NCBI GenBank assembly: GCA_036365455.1
Contig: JAWQUS010000017.1
Span: 7,874,001 to 7,938,000 of the forward strand
Direction: 5' to 3'
DNA from: Macrosoma leucophasiata
Taxonomy: Eukaryota; Arthropoda; Insecta; Lepidoptera; Hedylidae
Length of the DNA: 64,000 bases
A program made the translations under genes and the position numbers. The notes beneath the pieces are model-generated. The model had not been told where the DNA came from and searched no databases. It saw only the letters and a list, made by a program, of their open reading frames with translations. Every line of letters starts with the position of its first letter. Position 1 is the stretch's first letter. Of the stretch, positions 19,958-30,625 are shown one piece after another.

Positions 19958-20155
19958 TTACTCGCCCATCCCTTTTGTTAGTAAACGAGCCCTTGATCGA
20001 TTTCGCAACAATGGACCAATTTCAATGCTAGTTGGGCTTATTTCCAAATATCTTACGCTGCTTTCAAACAAACGCAGGTATTGTACGTTGCTAGGAGAGC
20101 TATATTGGCTTAAATTTTTTAGATAAACACTAGAGCTCGATAAAAAAGAAGCCAT
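19958..20155 (-). other. Open frame downstream of a D head
   Basis: On the minus strand the D module ends GTGTAGCCATGG. From that ATG an uninterrupted frame of 65 codons runs to a stop: MASFLSSSSVYLKNLSQYSS, later LRNRSRARLLTKGMGE. The start context is good. It could be the first codons of an autonomous element whose 5' UTR is D, or chance. The frame is also open upstream through D. Confidence 0.25.
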
Positions 20156-20383
20156 GGCTACACCGCGGACACTCCGCCAAAATTCCATACAAACGCTTAA
20201 TTTTGTCTCTATTACACAAACATCAATCAGTGACGTGTATTTACACGTACCCATATGTGCGTAGCACGTAAAAAATTCCAACCGTCGCCCATAAGAGGGG
20301 AGGAGATTGGGTGATGCGGAGAAATCGGACGGGACGTCGAAGTGTCTATTCTATACGTAGTATCATTACATATTCTCTGCCAT
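20151..20383 (-). mobile_element. D module (SINE head or element 5' UTR)
   Basis: Reverse complement carries GAGAATATGTAATGATAC, GGCGACGGTTGGAAT, GTGCTACGCACATATGGGTA and GGCGGAGTGTCCGCGGTGTA. Unlike the copies at 0.9 and 1.7 kb, no A-family tail follows. Confidence 0.6.
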
Positions 20384-20814
20384 GGCATAAGTCTATTGAA
20401 GAACTTTGTGTAAAACCAAGATGCGAAAATCTTTAGATCAAGCTCCTGTTTGAAATATACCTTTCAAGCAATGTCCTTGAAATAAAACTAATTTTATGGA
20501 CTTATCTTGCGTAGGTATATTATATTGAAAAGATTTTTAGAGAACAGGGAAGTAAGCCTAACCCATTTTACTTATCCGGTTTGATAAGGTGCGGAAACTC
20601 ACTATAGAACACTGACCCGTTCACCGAATGGTGATGCTATTGAAATTTAAAAACACCCTAGATGAATGGCGATCGTCAACATGGTGATCGTGAGAATCGG
20701 CGGCTGGGGCTTTATTTTCACAGCCGCACCAGTCTGTGAGACCTCAGGATACCGTAAGTAAATTTTTCGTTAAATCTGAACACAATTCCATTTTCGGCTT
20801 CCTCCATCACGAAT
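20384..20814. other. Spacer
   Basis: No feature recognised except a local GC-rich patch (GATGGCGATCGTCAACATGG) near 20660. Confidence 0.3.
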
Positions 20815-21167
20815 TCGAATAATAATAATAATATCATTAAACCTGCCTAAAGTAGGATTCGATAATGTGAGATGTTGAATATAGGCAGGTGCCGGATCTC
20901 ACTCCATAGGCCCAGCCAGCCCCCCCAGTTCACCCACATAGCCCAAAGTTTGGCGAATCACTTATCATTACAATATATATTCTGTGGGGTCTGTCTGTGC
21001 CTGTATCAACCATTGATGCAGTCAGAGATAGGTCCCGCCGAATATAACCCATTACAAAGTAGATCATAATTCTCGAAAGGGCCTCTACGTGTTGGACCGC
21101 CCATGTCCCCGCGCAAGCCTGACATAGGTCCGGGGTTTAAATTGGACCCCGTGCTGACGAGAGACAT
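20815..21167 (-). mobile_element. Retroelement with (ATT)n tail, family H
   Basis: Reverse complement starts GCGGGGACATGGGCGGTCCA, contains GGGTTATATTCGGCGGGACC and ATCCGGCACCTGCC, and ends in (ATT)n at 20819-20834. Single copy in the window. GC-rich relative to its flanks and without a coding frame of its own. Confidence 0.5.
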
Positions 21168-21515
21168 AATAATATAATAATGGCAACCCATTATACGTCC
21201 CATTGATGGGCACGAGTCTCTCCCCTTTTTGGGGGGAGGCCTGGAGCTTACTCTGCCACGCTGCTCCAATGCGGATTGGTGGAGATACGGGTTAGTGGCT
21301 AGCCCACTATCGGATGTTTTAACACCGCCCATAAGGCCTCCGACAAGGTTTAACGACTGATATCTATCGACAGTAAACGGGACCGACGGCTTAACGTGCC
21401 CTCCGAAGCACGGAAACACGCATTTTAGTTTTCTACTAGCGGTTACCCATCACACACCCGACCGCACCCGTATCGCTTAACCGAGGTTACGATCTACACC
21501 AGCCACGGGGCTATG
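21168..21515 (-). mobile_element. E-family SINE-like element, full length
   Basis: Reverse complement: head with GATCGTAACCTCGGTTAAGC, CGTTTCCGTGCTTCGGAGGG, GTTAAGCCGTCGGTCCCG, CATCCGATAGTGGG, CACCAATCCGCATTGGAGCA, GGCCT, and an AATGGGTTGCCATTATTATA tail. Relatives at 28385, 33505 and 55313. The minus-strand 137-codon frame across it is not conserved in the other copies. Confidence 0.7.
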
Positions 21516-21537
21516 TGCGTTCATGTTATTACGTAAT

Positions 21538-21784
21538 TAATTGTTTTATATTATTTCGCATTAACACATGCTTGTGAAATATATCTTTATTTAAAGAAAA
21601 ATGGAAAGAAAAATTTGACTTCAGGCGAGACTCGAACTCGCGGCCTACTGGGAATCTAGTCCAGCCGCTCTTCCAATTGAGCTACTGAAGTCCTGCCCGA
21701 TTTGTCAAATCTTTCCTTCACATTTATTGCATTGCTTTATGGTAGCAGAAGCGCCATCTATTGCCAACTATGCTAGTTAGGCAA
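21538..21784 (-). mobile_element. tS SINE, copy 4
   Basis: Same module order as 12274-12548, ending at TAGTTAGGCAA without the final GACTTTGCAG part. Nearly identical to copies 9 kb away. Confidence 0.7.
21617..21692 (-). tRNA. tRNA-like gene in tS SINE copy 4
   Basis: Same sequence, stems and 9-nt anticodon loop as the 12.35 kb unit. No sign of independent divergence. Confidence 0.5.
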
Positions 21785-22881
21785 TATTTATTACGTCATT
21801 AGTTCATCCTTTCAGCCAATCAATAAGCTTAGTTTTATATCATTGAGTGTAGTTCGCGAAAACCCAAGAACACATTATGTTAGAATTGCCTATGAGTCCC
21901 ACCGTAGAGGTCTTCAATTACTAGGCATACAAGGCAATTGCAAACAGTAACAATAAAACAGACTTTTATAAAGACTTGCTTAGAGTTAGTTTAGTCAGTT
22001 GTTCAGCGTAGGCATATGAAGGTATTGTAGGTATTAAGCTTGGAAATATAGACAACCGATCGCGATGTATGTACTCGTAGGAATAAATTTAAATTATATT
22101 GCTCTGCTAAAGATATATTCAGCTGGGAACTAAGATTGATTGAATTATATATGTAGGTTACCTACCTTAATACAATTTAAAGTTTCAAGATAGACAGCCT
22201 AGAAATGGGTATAAACTTAACCGAAAGTGGATAAATTAAATTACATGAACCAAATTGTTTTGGCCCATGTGTAGTTAGAAGTTATATTGGTTAGGGTCCC
22301 ACTGCAGAATCATTTCGTTCATCCAGATATGATGTAAACCTAATTTTTACGCATATATATAATCTAGAGAATATTAATGAAAGGAGACATAAATAGACAT
22401 TTAATTAAACCAAACAAGATGTTCTTACTATCAAAAAAGATAAATTAATTTCAGACTAGTATCTCTAATGAGTACTTGTTGTTATTAAAATATGAATTGA
22501 TCAGTAATTATCAGCATAAAATGCCAATTAAGGTGAATATGGTGTATAATTAACCAAAGCTTTAGTTAGCACGACAAACTGGAAATCAACCTAAGGGTGC
22601 TTTCATGATGAACTTTTTGCGAAAAATACGGAGTTCTTTCTTATGTACCTTTTAATACAAGATGGACTTAATACCATTTGATGGAGAGATACTTTGTCAG
22701 AGTGATCAATGTTAACCCATCAAGTTAATAAAATTCATTGGACATGGATTCAAGACATTATTGGACAGGATACAGAATAATTGAAATAAAAGACAAAGCC
22801 ATCGCCGCACAAATAAAAAAATATTAAGAAAGTAAATTTAGTTTTTTACAAGATCAAGCTTACTATGAGGCAATCTGTAAT
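21785..22881. other. Long unique AT-rich stretch
   Basis: No repeat copies, splice-bounded frames or simple repeats recognised. Confidence 0.3.
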
Positions 22882-23133
22882 TACAGTGCTCATCAAGAAA
22901 TATTGCACATCGAGCCTATGAAAGTGACAATCGGCTAGTTTCGACTTCGTATAGCGTTATCTCTGGTACACACTGTCTACGTAAGCATCCGTAGTTCGGT
23001 ATTGGTCAAAACTTGATCAAAATGGTCGACAAACGTCAGGTATATAGGAAAGGTGAAAGAGATAACGCTCTACCGACCCAAAATAAGCCGAAGTCCTAAG
23101 GTCGATGTGCTATATTTCTTGTTGGATACTGTA
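22882..23133. mobile_element. Palindromic MITE of about 250 bp
   Basis: TACAGT plus CAAGAAATATTGCACATCGA at the left mirrors TCGATGTGCTATATTTCTTG plus ACTGTA at the right. Further in, GACTTCG/CCGAAGTC and AGCGTTATCTCT/AGAGATAACGCT also mirror. A half copy lies at 50484-50585. Superfamily unknown. Confidence 0.7.
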
Positions 23134-23225
23134 CCTATTTAGTAGGTTAGTTTTCACCAATGTGAACAACGCGCATGTTTGTCACTTAGTATAAGAACAT
23201 TATCGTCAGTCTGTTATAAAAATCT

Positions 23226-23480
23226 TCTATATATATAAAAATCTATTGCTGTTCCTTAGTCTCGCTAAAACTCGAGAACGGCTTTACCGATTTGGCTAAT
23301 TTGGATTTTGAATTACTTTTGGAAGTCCAGGAAAGGTTTAAAAGCTAACAGAATATGAAGAAATTGAAGGGAAATAGTAAAAACTACAATTTCATTTTCT
23401 CATACAAATAGTCCGTATCTATCAAACCTTGGACACATTATTTCATTCTGAGGCAATACGAAGTTTGCCGGGTCAGCTAG
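23226..23480 (+). mobile_element. Non-autonomous Helitron-like element
   Basis: Starts TCTATATATATAAAA, carries CTCGCTAAAACTCGAGAACG and ends GTTTGCCGGGTCAGCTAG: 5' TC and 3' CTAG with a GC-rich hairpin before it, as Helitrons have. A relative lies at 60833-61091. No Rep/helicase coding. Confidence 0.7.
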
Positions 23481-23626
23481 CAAATCAATAAAATTAAATC
23501 TAGTCGTGTCTTCTTCGTGTGTATCAGTGAGACACATCCCTTATTAATTAGCTATCTCACAAGTTTCAGCTGGTTGTCTCCTACATACTTAATTCAGAAT
23601 TTGCATGAGCGTCCGTCAATTATGTG

Positions 23627-23816
23627 TAACTAGCTGTTGTCTGCGGCTTCGCCCGCGCGGATGACTTTTAAAAAGTAGCCTATGTTCTTTCTCAAAGTCA
23701 ATTCTATCTTTGTACCAAATTTCATCAAACTCGGTTCAGTCGTTTGGAAGTGAAAAGGTAACAGACAGACAGACAGACAGAGTTACTTTCGCATTTATAA
23801 TATTAGTAGGAATTTG
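23627..23816 (+). mobile_element. LINE-type 3' tail (CGGCTTCGCCCGCG family)
   Basis: GTCTGCGGCTTCGCCCGCGC, ATTTCATCAAACTCGGTTCA, (ACAG)n, then GTTACTTTCGCATTTATAAT and ATTAGTAGG. Closest in the window to 63822-64000. Confidence 0.7.
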
Positions 23817-24329
23817 CGGTTAGGAGGTGATTTTCACACGCCGTGCTGGACGTCGTGTCGCTCTTCCCTGGTCAAAGTTTACTTCTCAAAGCACAAGTTG
23901 ATATCAATAGCACAGTACAAATATGAACAGTATGGGAACTACGTACAAAACGTTCACAATGGCACACTAACACAAACATACGCATCGACGCTCGATGTAG
24001 CGACTCAGTACTGCAGCACCGCGAGAACCGCTTAGAGGCCTCGTCGATGCGCGTGTTTGTGTGAGTGTGACGTTTCAAGGTTTTGTAAGTAGTTTCCACA
24101 CGGTTCATGTTCATATTTGCATTGTGTCAATAGCCTGGATATTATTAAAGGGAAGCGATCTACAATTGATAAGATACTTTTCTTTAAAAACATACACCTA
24201 CGTTGAGTTGAGAACCTCTTACAAGTATATTTTTTTCCTGTTAGTTTTTTAGTTAATGAAAGGCTTGAACAAACTTATGGTTCGTGGTAGCTGCGAATAA
24301 GGAACCGCAGCAGTAACAGTAAGTTTTGT
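23817..24329. other. Moderately GC-rich spacer
   Basis: Less AT-rich than average with overlapping short frames on both strands. Nothing recognised. Confidence 0.3.
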
Positions 24330-24573
24330 CTGGTGGTAGAGCTCCAGTGACGAAGCTCGCGGGCGTAGGCAACACCGCATTACCTACTAAAGGTGGTAAC
24401 GTACGGCCCTGTAATTTCCGGCACAGAGGCATAAAACCTTAGGGCTCAAGAGTGGTAACGCATCCGCATTTTGACCTTGGTCTTTGTGTGGGTGTCTATA
24501 GACTGCAGTCAGTCATCACTTAACATCAATGTGAACTACATGGTTGTTTTCCACTTCCAAGGCATAAAAAAAG
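24330..24573 (+). mobile_element. A-family SINE, small internal deletion
   Basis: Jumps from GCATTACCTACTAAA to GGTGGTAACGTACGGCCC, omitting the TGTTCAGCACTATCG block. CAGTCAGTCATC shows a 4-bp repeat. Confidence 0.75.
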
Positions 24574-24807
24574 GAAATACTGCGATTTAGGTATAGAATT
24601 CTACATAAAAAATAGATATATTTATTTATCTTCTAATATTCCGGGCAAACACAAAAGCATTTAAAAAAAAATATGTCGCTAGAAAAAACAGTAGAAATGT
24701 TCAATTAATCTAACTTGTGAAAATCTAAGAATATACTTTTGAATGGTTCTTATTCAAACCTGAGTTATAACTAAGTACTTACTCAAATGTTTTATTTCGT
24801 ATTATCC

Positions 24808-24975
24808 CCGCCAAACAGATAGACAGACAGACGGACAGACAGACACACAAAAATTGTAAAAAATGTTGTTTTGGTATATGTACCGTATATAGACACATAT
24901 GCATTTCGTAAAAAGCGGTTGTTTTAATATTACAAGCAGACACTCCAATTCTATTTATTTCTATAGATTCAGATT
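24808..24975 (+). mobile_element. LINE-type tail, second subfamily
   Basis: CCCCGCCAAACAGATAGACA, (GACA)n, GTTGTTTTGGTATATGTACC, AAAAGCGGTTGTTTTAATAT and CAGACACTCC. The same ending is found at 26.8 and, inverted, at 53.7 kb. Confidence 0.65.
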
Positions 24976-25604
24976 AAGCTTAGTATACATTAATACAACG
25001 AATCAAATGAAGCTATTTGAATGAGAGCGAGGAACCAATTGCAGATTAAAATTCCCGTGGAGGCAACATAATACCCCTATTGTGACTACCTATTTTCGGA
25101 CTCACTCCAGTAAAAGTAATTATTTCTTGAAATTGAATTACTTGCGCCAACTAGCTTGTATTCTTAAAATATTTGCATGAAAATCTTAACTTATCTTCAT
25201 GCCTGTATTTTCTCGAATGAGTGAGCAGATGAAGCATCGCGACAAACATTGGTCTACAAAATCAAACAAAAGCTCAACAAGACTATACTTATAGTTGAAA
25301 CAGTTTCATATGAACCTTACTACAATTATGAACATCATTCTTCATCCAGCCTATATCTCCTTTCAGTAAAAATTCTTGTGTAAATAGGAAAATCGAGTAA
25401 AGTAGGTATAACCGTTTTTTGGTTACGAAGCCTCTGACAGATGATGTTATGGTTGAATTTTTATTACTCACTCTCCAGATATTTCATTCAATGTAAGAGG
25501 AAAATGATATACGATGGGACAGTGTGGTGCGACCCACGCTTGCCCGTCGTTTCCTTTTTATACCAAAACTTTTCAACGAATATTGTGATGTGTAAAAAGA
25601 CTAA
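24976..25604. other. Unique spacer
   Basis: No feature recognised. Confidence 0.3.
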
Positions 25605-25750
25605 CCCCCTTATTCATAAACGTACATTAGATATATTTTAGCTATAGAATGCTTTGTCTTTGTCAGTTGCATTGTCAAATGTGCAGCATAGAAAAAGACA
25701 AAGGAGAGATTAGCAATACTTTAGCTAAAATACGGTTATGAATAAGGGGG
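25605..25750. mobile_element. 146-bp MITE with CCCCCTTATTCATAAACGTA ends
   Basis: CCCCCTTATTCATAAACGTA at the left mirrors ACGGTTATGAATAAGGGGG at the right. TAA flanks both sides, a 3-bp duplication as in PIF/Harbinger-like MITEs. An inner pair TTTGTCTTTGTC/AAAGACAAAGGA extends the hairpin. Same length as 63180-63325. Confidence 0.8.
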
Positions 25751-25972
25751 TAATAATTTAGATACTATCGATGTTATAGAACTTCGTAGCCATATAAATA
25801 AATATTTAATAATACAACAATAATAAATATTTTCTATCTCTCTACTAATTAACCTCCTTAAAACCGATAAACTCCTAACATCACTTACCCAATATCTAAT
25901 CGAACCCAAAATTTCAGCGAAGTAAGTAAAGTCCTACACTTGTTGATCATATGATTAAAAACGATTTTATTT

Positions 25973-26283
25973 ACGTAACTTTACGCCTGTAATCCCCAAG
26001 GGGTAGGCAGAGGCGCATGCAATGCATGCATTCAAGCATACAAGCAAATACACACTATTCGCCGGGTATGTTTTGGCCCATGTAACAGGTGAGCCTGTTG
26101 ACATCTCCGGGCACATCACCAAACTTAGAGGAACTGAAAAATTTCCAGAAAATGGAAAAATCGCAATAGAACCAGAGATAAAGGATTTTAAACCGTTATC
26201 TCTGATAGCCCCCGACCCGGGAATCGAGCCCAGAACCCCAGGCCTAGTGGTAGCCTGCTACCACTAGGCTACTGAGGCAGTTA
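25973..26283 (-). mobile_element. B-family SINE, full length
   Basis: Reverse copy with intact head (CTCAGTAGCCTAGTGGTAGC; the B box region is slightly altered to GGGCTCGATTCCCGG), body and TTACAGGCGTAAAGTTACGT end. The 81-codon plus frame over it is incidental. Confidence 0.75.
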
Positions 26284-26667
26284 AATTTATTATTTTATTT
26301 GAAAGGCTAAATCCAACAAAAATGCAAAGCTAATCAAAAAAGATAATGTTTGCAAAGCTAATATTCACTTTATCTTTCTAAAGATAAGATCCTGGGAATC
26401 CAATTGCATCGTTTACAAAAGATTGTCTTGTACATGCTCGTACACAAAAGACATTCTCGTCGAAACAAGCGACAGAACCCTTGTAAACACCTTCGAACAC
26501 GTCTCAAGCACATAAAAGGGGGTGTAATTAGTACATTAGATATCCCGTGAACCAGAGCGGCGCGCGACGTGTTATAATATGGAAATTATTCAATTAAATC
26601 GTGTAATCATACGTGATACACGGTATGGAAGGACGGGGAACAAAATAACGAGTAATTTTATTAATAC
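26284..26667. other. Unique spacer
   Basis: No feature recognised. Confidence 0.3.
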
Positions 26668-26970
26668 ACTAGCAGTGCCCGCGACTTCGTCCGCGTGAGA
26701 ATTTACGATTGTTCAGTATCTACCCAGGCAAAGTAGTATACAAAGTTGCCTAAGTTACTCTTTATTACGTCAGCTATCTGGGAAAGTCCCGCCAAAATCG
26801 GTCAAGCTGTTCCCGTGATTAGTGAGTACAAACAGACAGACAGACAGACAAAAATTGAAAAAGAAGTTGTTTTGGTATATGTACCGTGTATACATACATC
26901 TGCATGTAGTAAAAAGCAGTTATTTTAATATTACAAACAGACACTAACTTTAATAATTTGTATAGATTAG
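26668..26970 (+). mobile_element. LINE-type 3' tail, second subfamily, long copy
   Basis: ACTAGCAGTGCCCGCGACTT, CGTCCGCGTGAGAATTTACG, CAAAATCGGTCAAGCTGTTC, (ACAG)n, GTTGTTTTGGTATATGTACC and CAGACACTAAC. Same order, inverted, at 53640-53940. Confidence 0.7.
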
Positions 26971-26999
26971 CTTCAACATTCTCTACAAATTTTACTAGT

Positions 27000-27271
27000 G
27001 ATAGGAGAGTCTACTAGGAATTCGAGGGCGTTGCCACCATCGTATTAACTAACCTATCTGCCGCTTAATGGTAGTGATCAGTAGTATCGTAATTTCGGTT
27101 AGATGATAATGTATGACCCCGTACTAATTATCATAGGCATATAACACCTAAGGTGTGGCAACGCATCTGCATTTTGAAGCCTGATTTTGTGTAGATATCT
27201 ATAGGCTGCAGTCATCAATTAACATCCATGTGAACTGCAAGCTTGTTTGCCACCTTCGTAATAAAAAAAAT
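27000..27271 (+). mobile_element. A-family SINE, old diverged copy
   Basis: Recognisable by TGCCGCTTAATGGTAGTGAT, GCAACGCATCTGCATTTTGA, TATAGGCTGCAGTCATCAAT and a final A8. Many substitutions throughout. Confidence 0.65.
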
Positions 27272-27364
27272 ATGACAAGTAATTTTACTAAGATATTAAT
27301 CATATGTAAAACATGCTTCACAACATAACACATTGCGAGTCATCTTGCGTAATTTAACTTACTA

Positions 27365-27485
27365 CCGCCCCATTAGAATGGTTTGACCGCCAATGTTCGG
27401 TTGACTGACTGCACTAGTGGAAGAATTTTCTTCCAGTGGGAGAAAAATCTTCTACTAGTGGACGGTCACGTCCCGACGCTAGGAG
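27365..27485 (-). mobile_element. 5' part of the RTE-tailed SINE-like element
   Basis: Reverse complement GTCGGGACGTGACCGTCCAC, then CCACTAGTGCAGTCAGTCAA matches 6175-6310 and 7683-7765. It lacks the tail. Confidence 0.55.
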
Positions 27486-27747
27486 TTCTCAAACGTAGCG
27501 AAATGTAATACCGTTTACAGCTATGAATAAAAATGTAATATAGTCTAGCATTGCATTTCATAAATTTTATTTGCTTAAAATATTTCATTGTTCACCATCC
27601 TTTACAGTGTGTGTCTCAAGCATTATCGAAATATTTGATGAATACAAAATGTACGTAAAAAGGTCACCTAACGCGATTATATATTAATTGCCTATTTAAC
27701 TTAACAGTCACAAGCGTGTAGGTATATATGTATTATATATTTTATAT

Positions 27748-27919
27748 TAATGTACGGCCCTGTAATTTCCGGCACAGAGGCATAACACCTTAGGCCTCCG
27801 GAGTGGTAACGCATCTCCATTATGACCTCGGTCTTTGTGTAAGTGTCTATAGGCTGCAGTCATCACATAACATCAATGTGAACTGCATGTCTGTTTGCCA
27901 CTTCCATCACATAAAAAAA
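27748..27919 (+). mobile_element. A-family SINE, 3' half
   Basis: TAATGTACGGCCCTGTAATT to CATCACATA plus A8. 5' truncated as expected of target-primed reverse transcription. Confidence 0.75.
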
Positions 27920-28384
27920 AGTTCTATTGTTTCTTTTTCATGTACGAACCTCTAAAAATAAATACTATACTTGAAAGTTTTGAAAATTCACAAAAGCATT
28001 TAATGCGTTAAGTAACTTAATAAGATGTTATTGTATTTAATTGTTTCTAATTCAATAAAGTGTCGTTTGTCCAATTAATGATTTCAATAAGATTCTGCCA
28101 TTAGACAAGGGTTGATATCAGACAGCATTCGTCGCCTCCAGGGATATGAAATCGGACCCTTGACCTAGGGATGGGTTTGACTTAATTAATAGCAATTGTT
28201 TCTTACAATTCCATTATGTCCAACCAGACGGAACTATCAACTATCAAGTAATTAACAAGTAGTCTATATTGTCTTTTGGATACGTTTATCGTCTGTTTGT
28301 TTGTTACGGTTTATTATTTTGTACTTTAGACCTTTATGACGCTTTATAGGTGCTTAATGAAATTTTGTGTAGGCCTACACACAA
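27920..28384. other. Unique spacer
   Basis: No feature recognised. Confidence 0.3.
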
Positions 28385-28680
28385 CAACGTGTGACGGGTG
28401 ACCGCTAGTGGCAAATTGAAATGCGCGTTTCCATGCTTCGGAGGGCACGTTAAGCCGTCGGTCCCGGTTGCTATCGATAGATAGCAGTCATTAAACCTTG
28501 TCTAAGGCCTTACGAGCGGTTTGAAAACATCCGACAGTGAGTTGGCCACTAACTCTTATCTCCACCAACCCGCATTGGTGCAGCGTGCTGGAGTACGCTT
28601 CAGGCCTCCTCCCAAGAAGGGGAGGGACTCTTGCCCAGCAGTGGGACGTATCAAGGGTTGCTATTATTATTATTATTACA
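28385..28680 (+). mobile_element. E-family SINE-like element
   Basis: GTGACCGCTAGTGGCAAATT to TGCCCAGCAGTGGGACGTAT and (ATT)n. The GCAGTGGGACGTAT end is the 3' motif typical of lepidopteran RTE-mobilised elements. Confidence 0.75.
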
Positions 28681-28817
28681 CGTAACAAAATAAAATATCA
28701 TAATCGCTGTAACATTATTATGTGTAAGGAAATTAACTTCTTCCAATTTATAAAGTTTATTTTATGTACCTACCTATGTGCAACATGTTCTGGACAGTCA
28801 GATATCGAAAATAATCG

Positions 28818-28959
28818 TTTTTTATGTAATGGAAGTGGCAAACAAGCATGCAGTTCACATTGATGTTAAGTGATGACTGCAGCCTATAGACACCCACATA
28901 AACACCAAGGTCAAAATGCAGACGCGTTACAGCTCCGTCACTGGAGTTCTACCACCAGT
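28818..28959 (-). mobile_element. A-family SINE, both ends only
   Basis: The 3' part (TTTTTTATGTAATGGAAGTG to GCAGACGCGTTAC) is joined directly to the head (AGCTCCGTCACTGGAG to ACCACCAGT). The middle half is deleted. Confidence 0.7.
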
Positions 28960-29070
28960 ATCGTTACATGTTTTAACTTTTTATTTTTTATTTAGGTAAT
29001 GATGTACAAATATTAAAAAAAAACCTTAACCAAACTTAAAACTTTATTTATCTTAAAATAAATAAAGCAG

Positions 29071-29190
29071 TTATGCATCAAAAAAATCCACATCGCCGTC
29101 GTACTGCGGCAAAGTTCCCAGAAGGCTGGCAGCATTGCCACGTTGAATGGCAATGCTCATCCCTCTGGTCACGGGAATTGTCATCAACAT
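29071..29190 (-). pseudogene. C-terminal scrap of a TE-encoded protein
   Basis: The minus-strand frame encodes VTRGMSIAIQRGNAASLLGT, then a short acidic tail and TAA, followed by an AATAAA-rich, T-rich end. The RGNAAS-LLG ending is one I associate with C-termini of insect retroelement proteins, but the family is uncertain. 5' truncated. Confidence 0.35.
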
Positions 29191-29334
29191 CATTGTTTAT
29201 CGTTACATAGTATTTTAACCATACATAGTATCATAAATATCAATATTCAAATAGTTATAACAAATATTTGCCATACCAATTAATGCAAGGATTGATAAAA
29301 AAAATTGATCAGGAATGGCTTCACACCTATTACC

Positions 29335-29545
29335 TTCTTATTATCGGGAACAATAACTTTCAGTTCGTGCAAATAATCGATGCCTTTTGTTGTTCAATGT
29401 CCGGGCTCGGTGCACAGAAGATAATTATTTAAAGGATAAGTAATTAAAGGAGCTTTCATACTCATTGTTAGCTGCGTCTCGAATCATTCCAAATTTGATT
29501 TTGATTTAAAGAGGTTTTGAATGCATCTCTTAAATGAGTTATGTA
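29335..29545 (-). repeat. Local direct duplication e, copy 1
   Basis: Shared with 30428-30625: GTGCAAATAATCGATGCCTT, TTAAAGGAGCTTTCATAC, CATTGTTAGCTGCGT. The equivalent minus-strand frame carries stops and frameshifts in this copy. Confidence 0.55.
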
Positions 29546-29867
29546 CCTATCTAATATATTATTTTATTTTGTGACTGCTTGGAACTTTGTCCGTGTGAAT
29601 AAATAAAGTTTCATCCCCTATTTCAGCCTACAAGGGAAAATGTTTTTCTAAAATAATGGATTTATTATGTTCAGTAAATTTTCCATTAAAAATTTAGCGC
29701 CTTTGACCTATCGTTACTAAAGTACCAGACAAGACACTTCCCTTAGTAGAATGGTTCCAGTTTCCAGGCGTCAATTTACCTCAGTTTCACATAGTAACAT
29801 GATAGATGACGTTCTATATTCAGCAGCAGACGTGTTTTGACTGTCATGATGATTACCTATACCTAGT

Positions 29868-30160
29868 TAATGCTGCTATGGTTCGGGAATATAGAAAGAA
29901 TTTCGAATGAGCGAATGACTAAACAGATATACAATGCGAATGAGGATGGTTGCAGAGGCCCAGGAAGACCAAGACTAACCTACCATGACCAAATAGGTCG
30001 AGTTCTGTCTGATGATGCGGTCAAAAGTCTTAGTAATCGGCGTGCGTGTATGAAGAGAATGATGAAGGTAGATGAGGCACGAGAGATATGTCAGGACCGG
30101 TATATCTGGCGCTCTACACTCTCTGCTTACCCCGTTAGGGACTTGGCGTGAAGATACATA
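29868..30160 (+). pseudogene. LINE polymerase C-terminus (RTE-like) and 3' end
   Basis: About 93 codons: WFGNIERISNERMTKQIYNA, GCRGPGRPRLTYHDQI, NRRACMKRMMKVDEAREICQ, ending PVRDLA and stop, then GTGAAGATACATACATACC. 'W.GH.ER..EER' and 'GRPR.TY.DQI' mark the C-terminus of insect endonuclease/reverse-transcriptase LINE proteins. 5' truncated before 29868. Relatives at 62521-62692 and 53445-53582. Confidence 0.65.
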
Positions 30161-30427
30161 CATACCTATAGTTAAGATAAATATATTAGGTTATGCTTCC
30201 GACATCAATTATATATATAAAGATACGATATAATATATATACGATATAAAGATACTCCCCACTAAACCCTACTAATTACTTTGAATATTAATTTTCTAAG
30301 TACAATAAAATTATAATTGTATATGAAGTATTTATTATTAATATCAAATTTAACATTGTAAATTAGCCAGACATTTAATTCTACACCAATACACAATAAT
30401 ACAATAAGTACAATAAGCATAACATTA

Positions 30428-30625
30428 AACCTGAAATAACCTTTTGTTTGTGCAAATAAATTGATGTCTTTTGTTATCTAATAGTCTGCCCGAGTAATGC
30501 ACCGAAGAAATGGCAATTAAAGGAGCTTCATACATTTCCCCATTGTTCGCTGCGTTCAAATAATTACAAATCCGATTCAGAGAAGCAATGAACGCGTCTC
30601 CCAAATAAATTGACTGGCTCATGTT
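30428..30625 (-). repeat. Local direct duplication e, copy 2 with open frame
   Basis: The minus frame encodes GDAFIASLNRICNYLNAANN and GEMYEAPLIAISSVHYSGRL, open for 65 codons, while copy 1 is broken. Possibly a duplicated fossil exon. Protein not recognised. Confidence 0.4.

Noticed and set aside
21006..21419. 137-codon minus-strand frame as a gene
   Set aside because: It spans the boundary of two adjacent retroelements, and the other E copies do not keep the frame.
23761..23784. (ACAG)n stretches as independent microsatellites
   Set aside because: They occupy the same position in every copy of the LINE-type tail family and belong to the element.
25973..26283. 81-codon frame as a small protein (same for 62170-62370)
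   Set aside because: Both are translations of the B SINE, so similarity between them only reflects the repeat.
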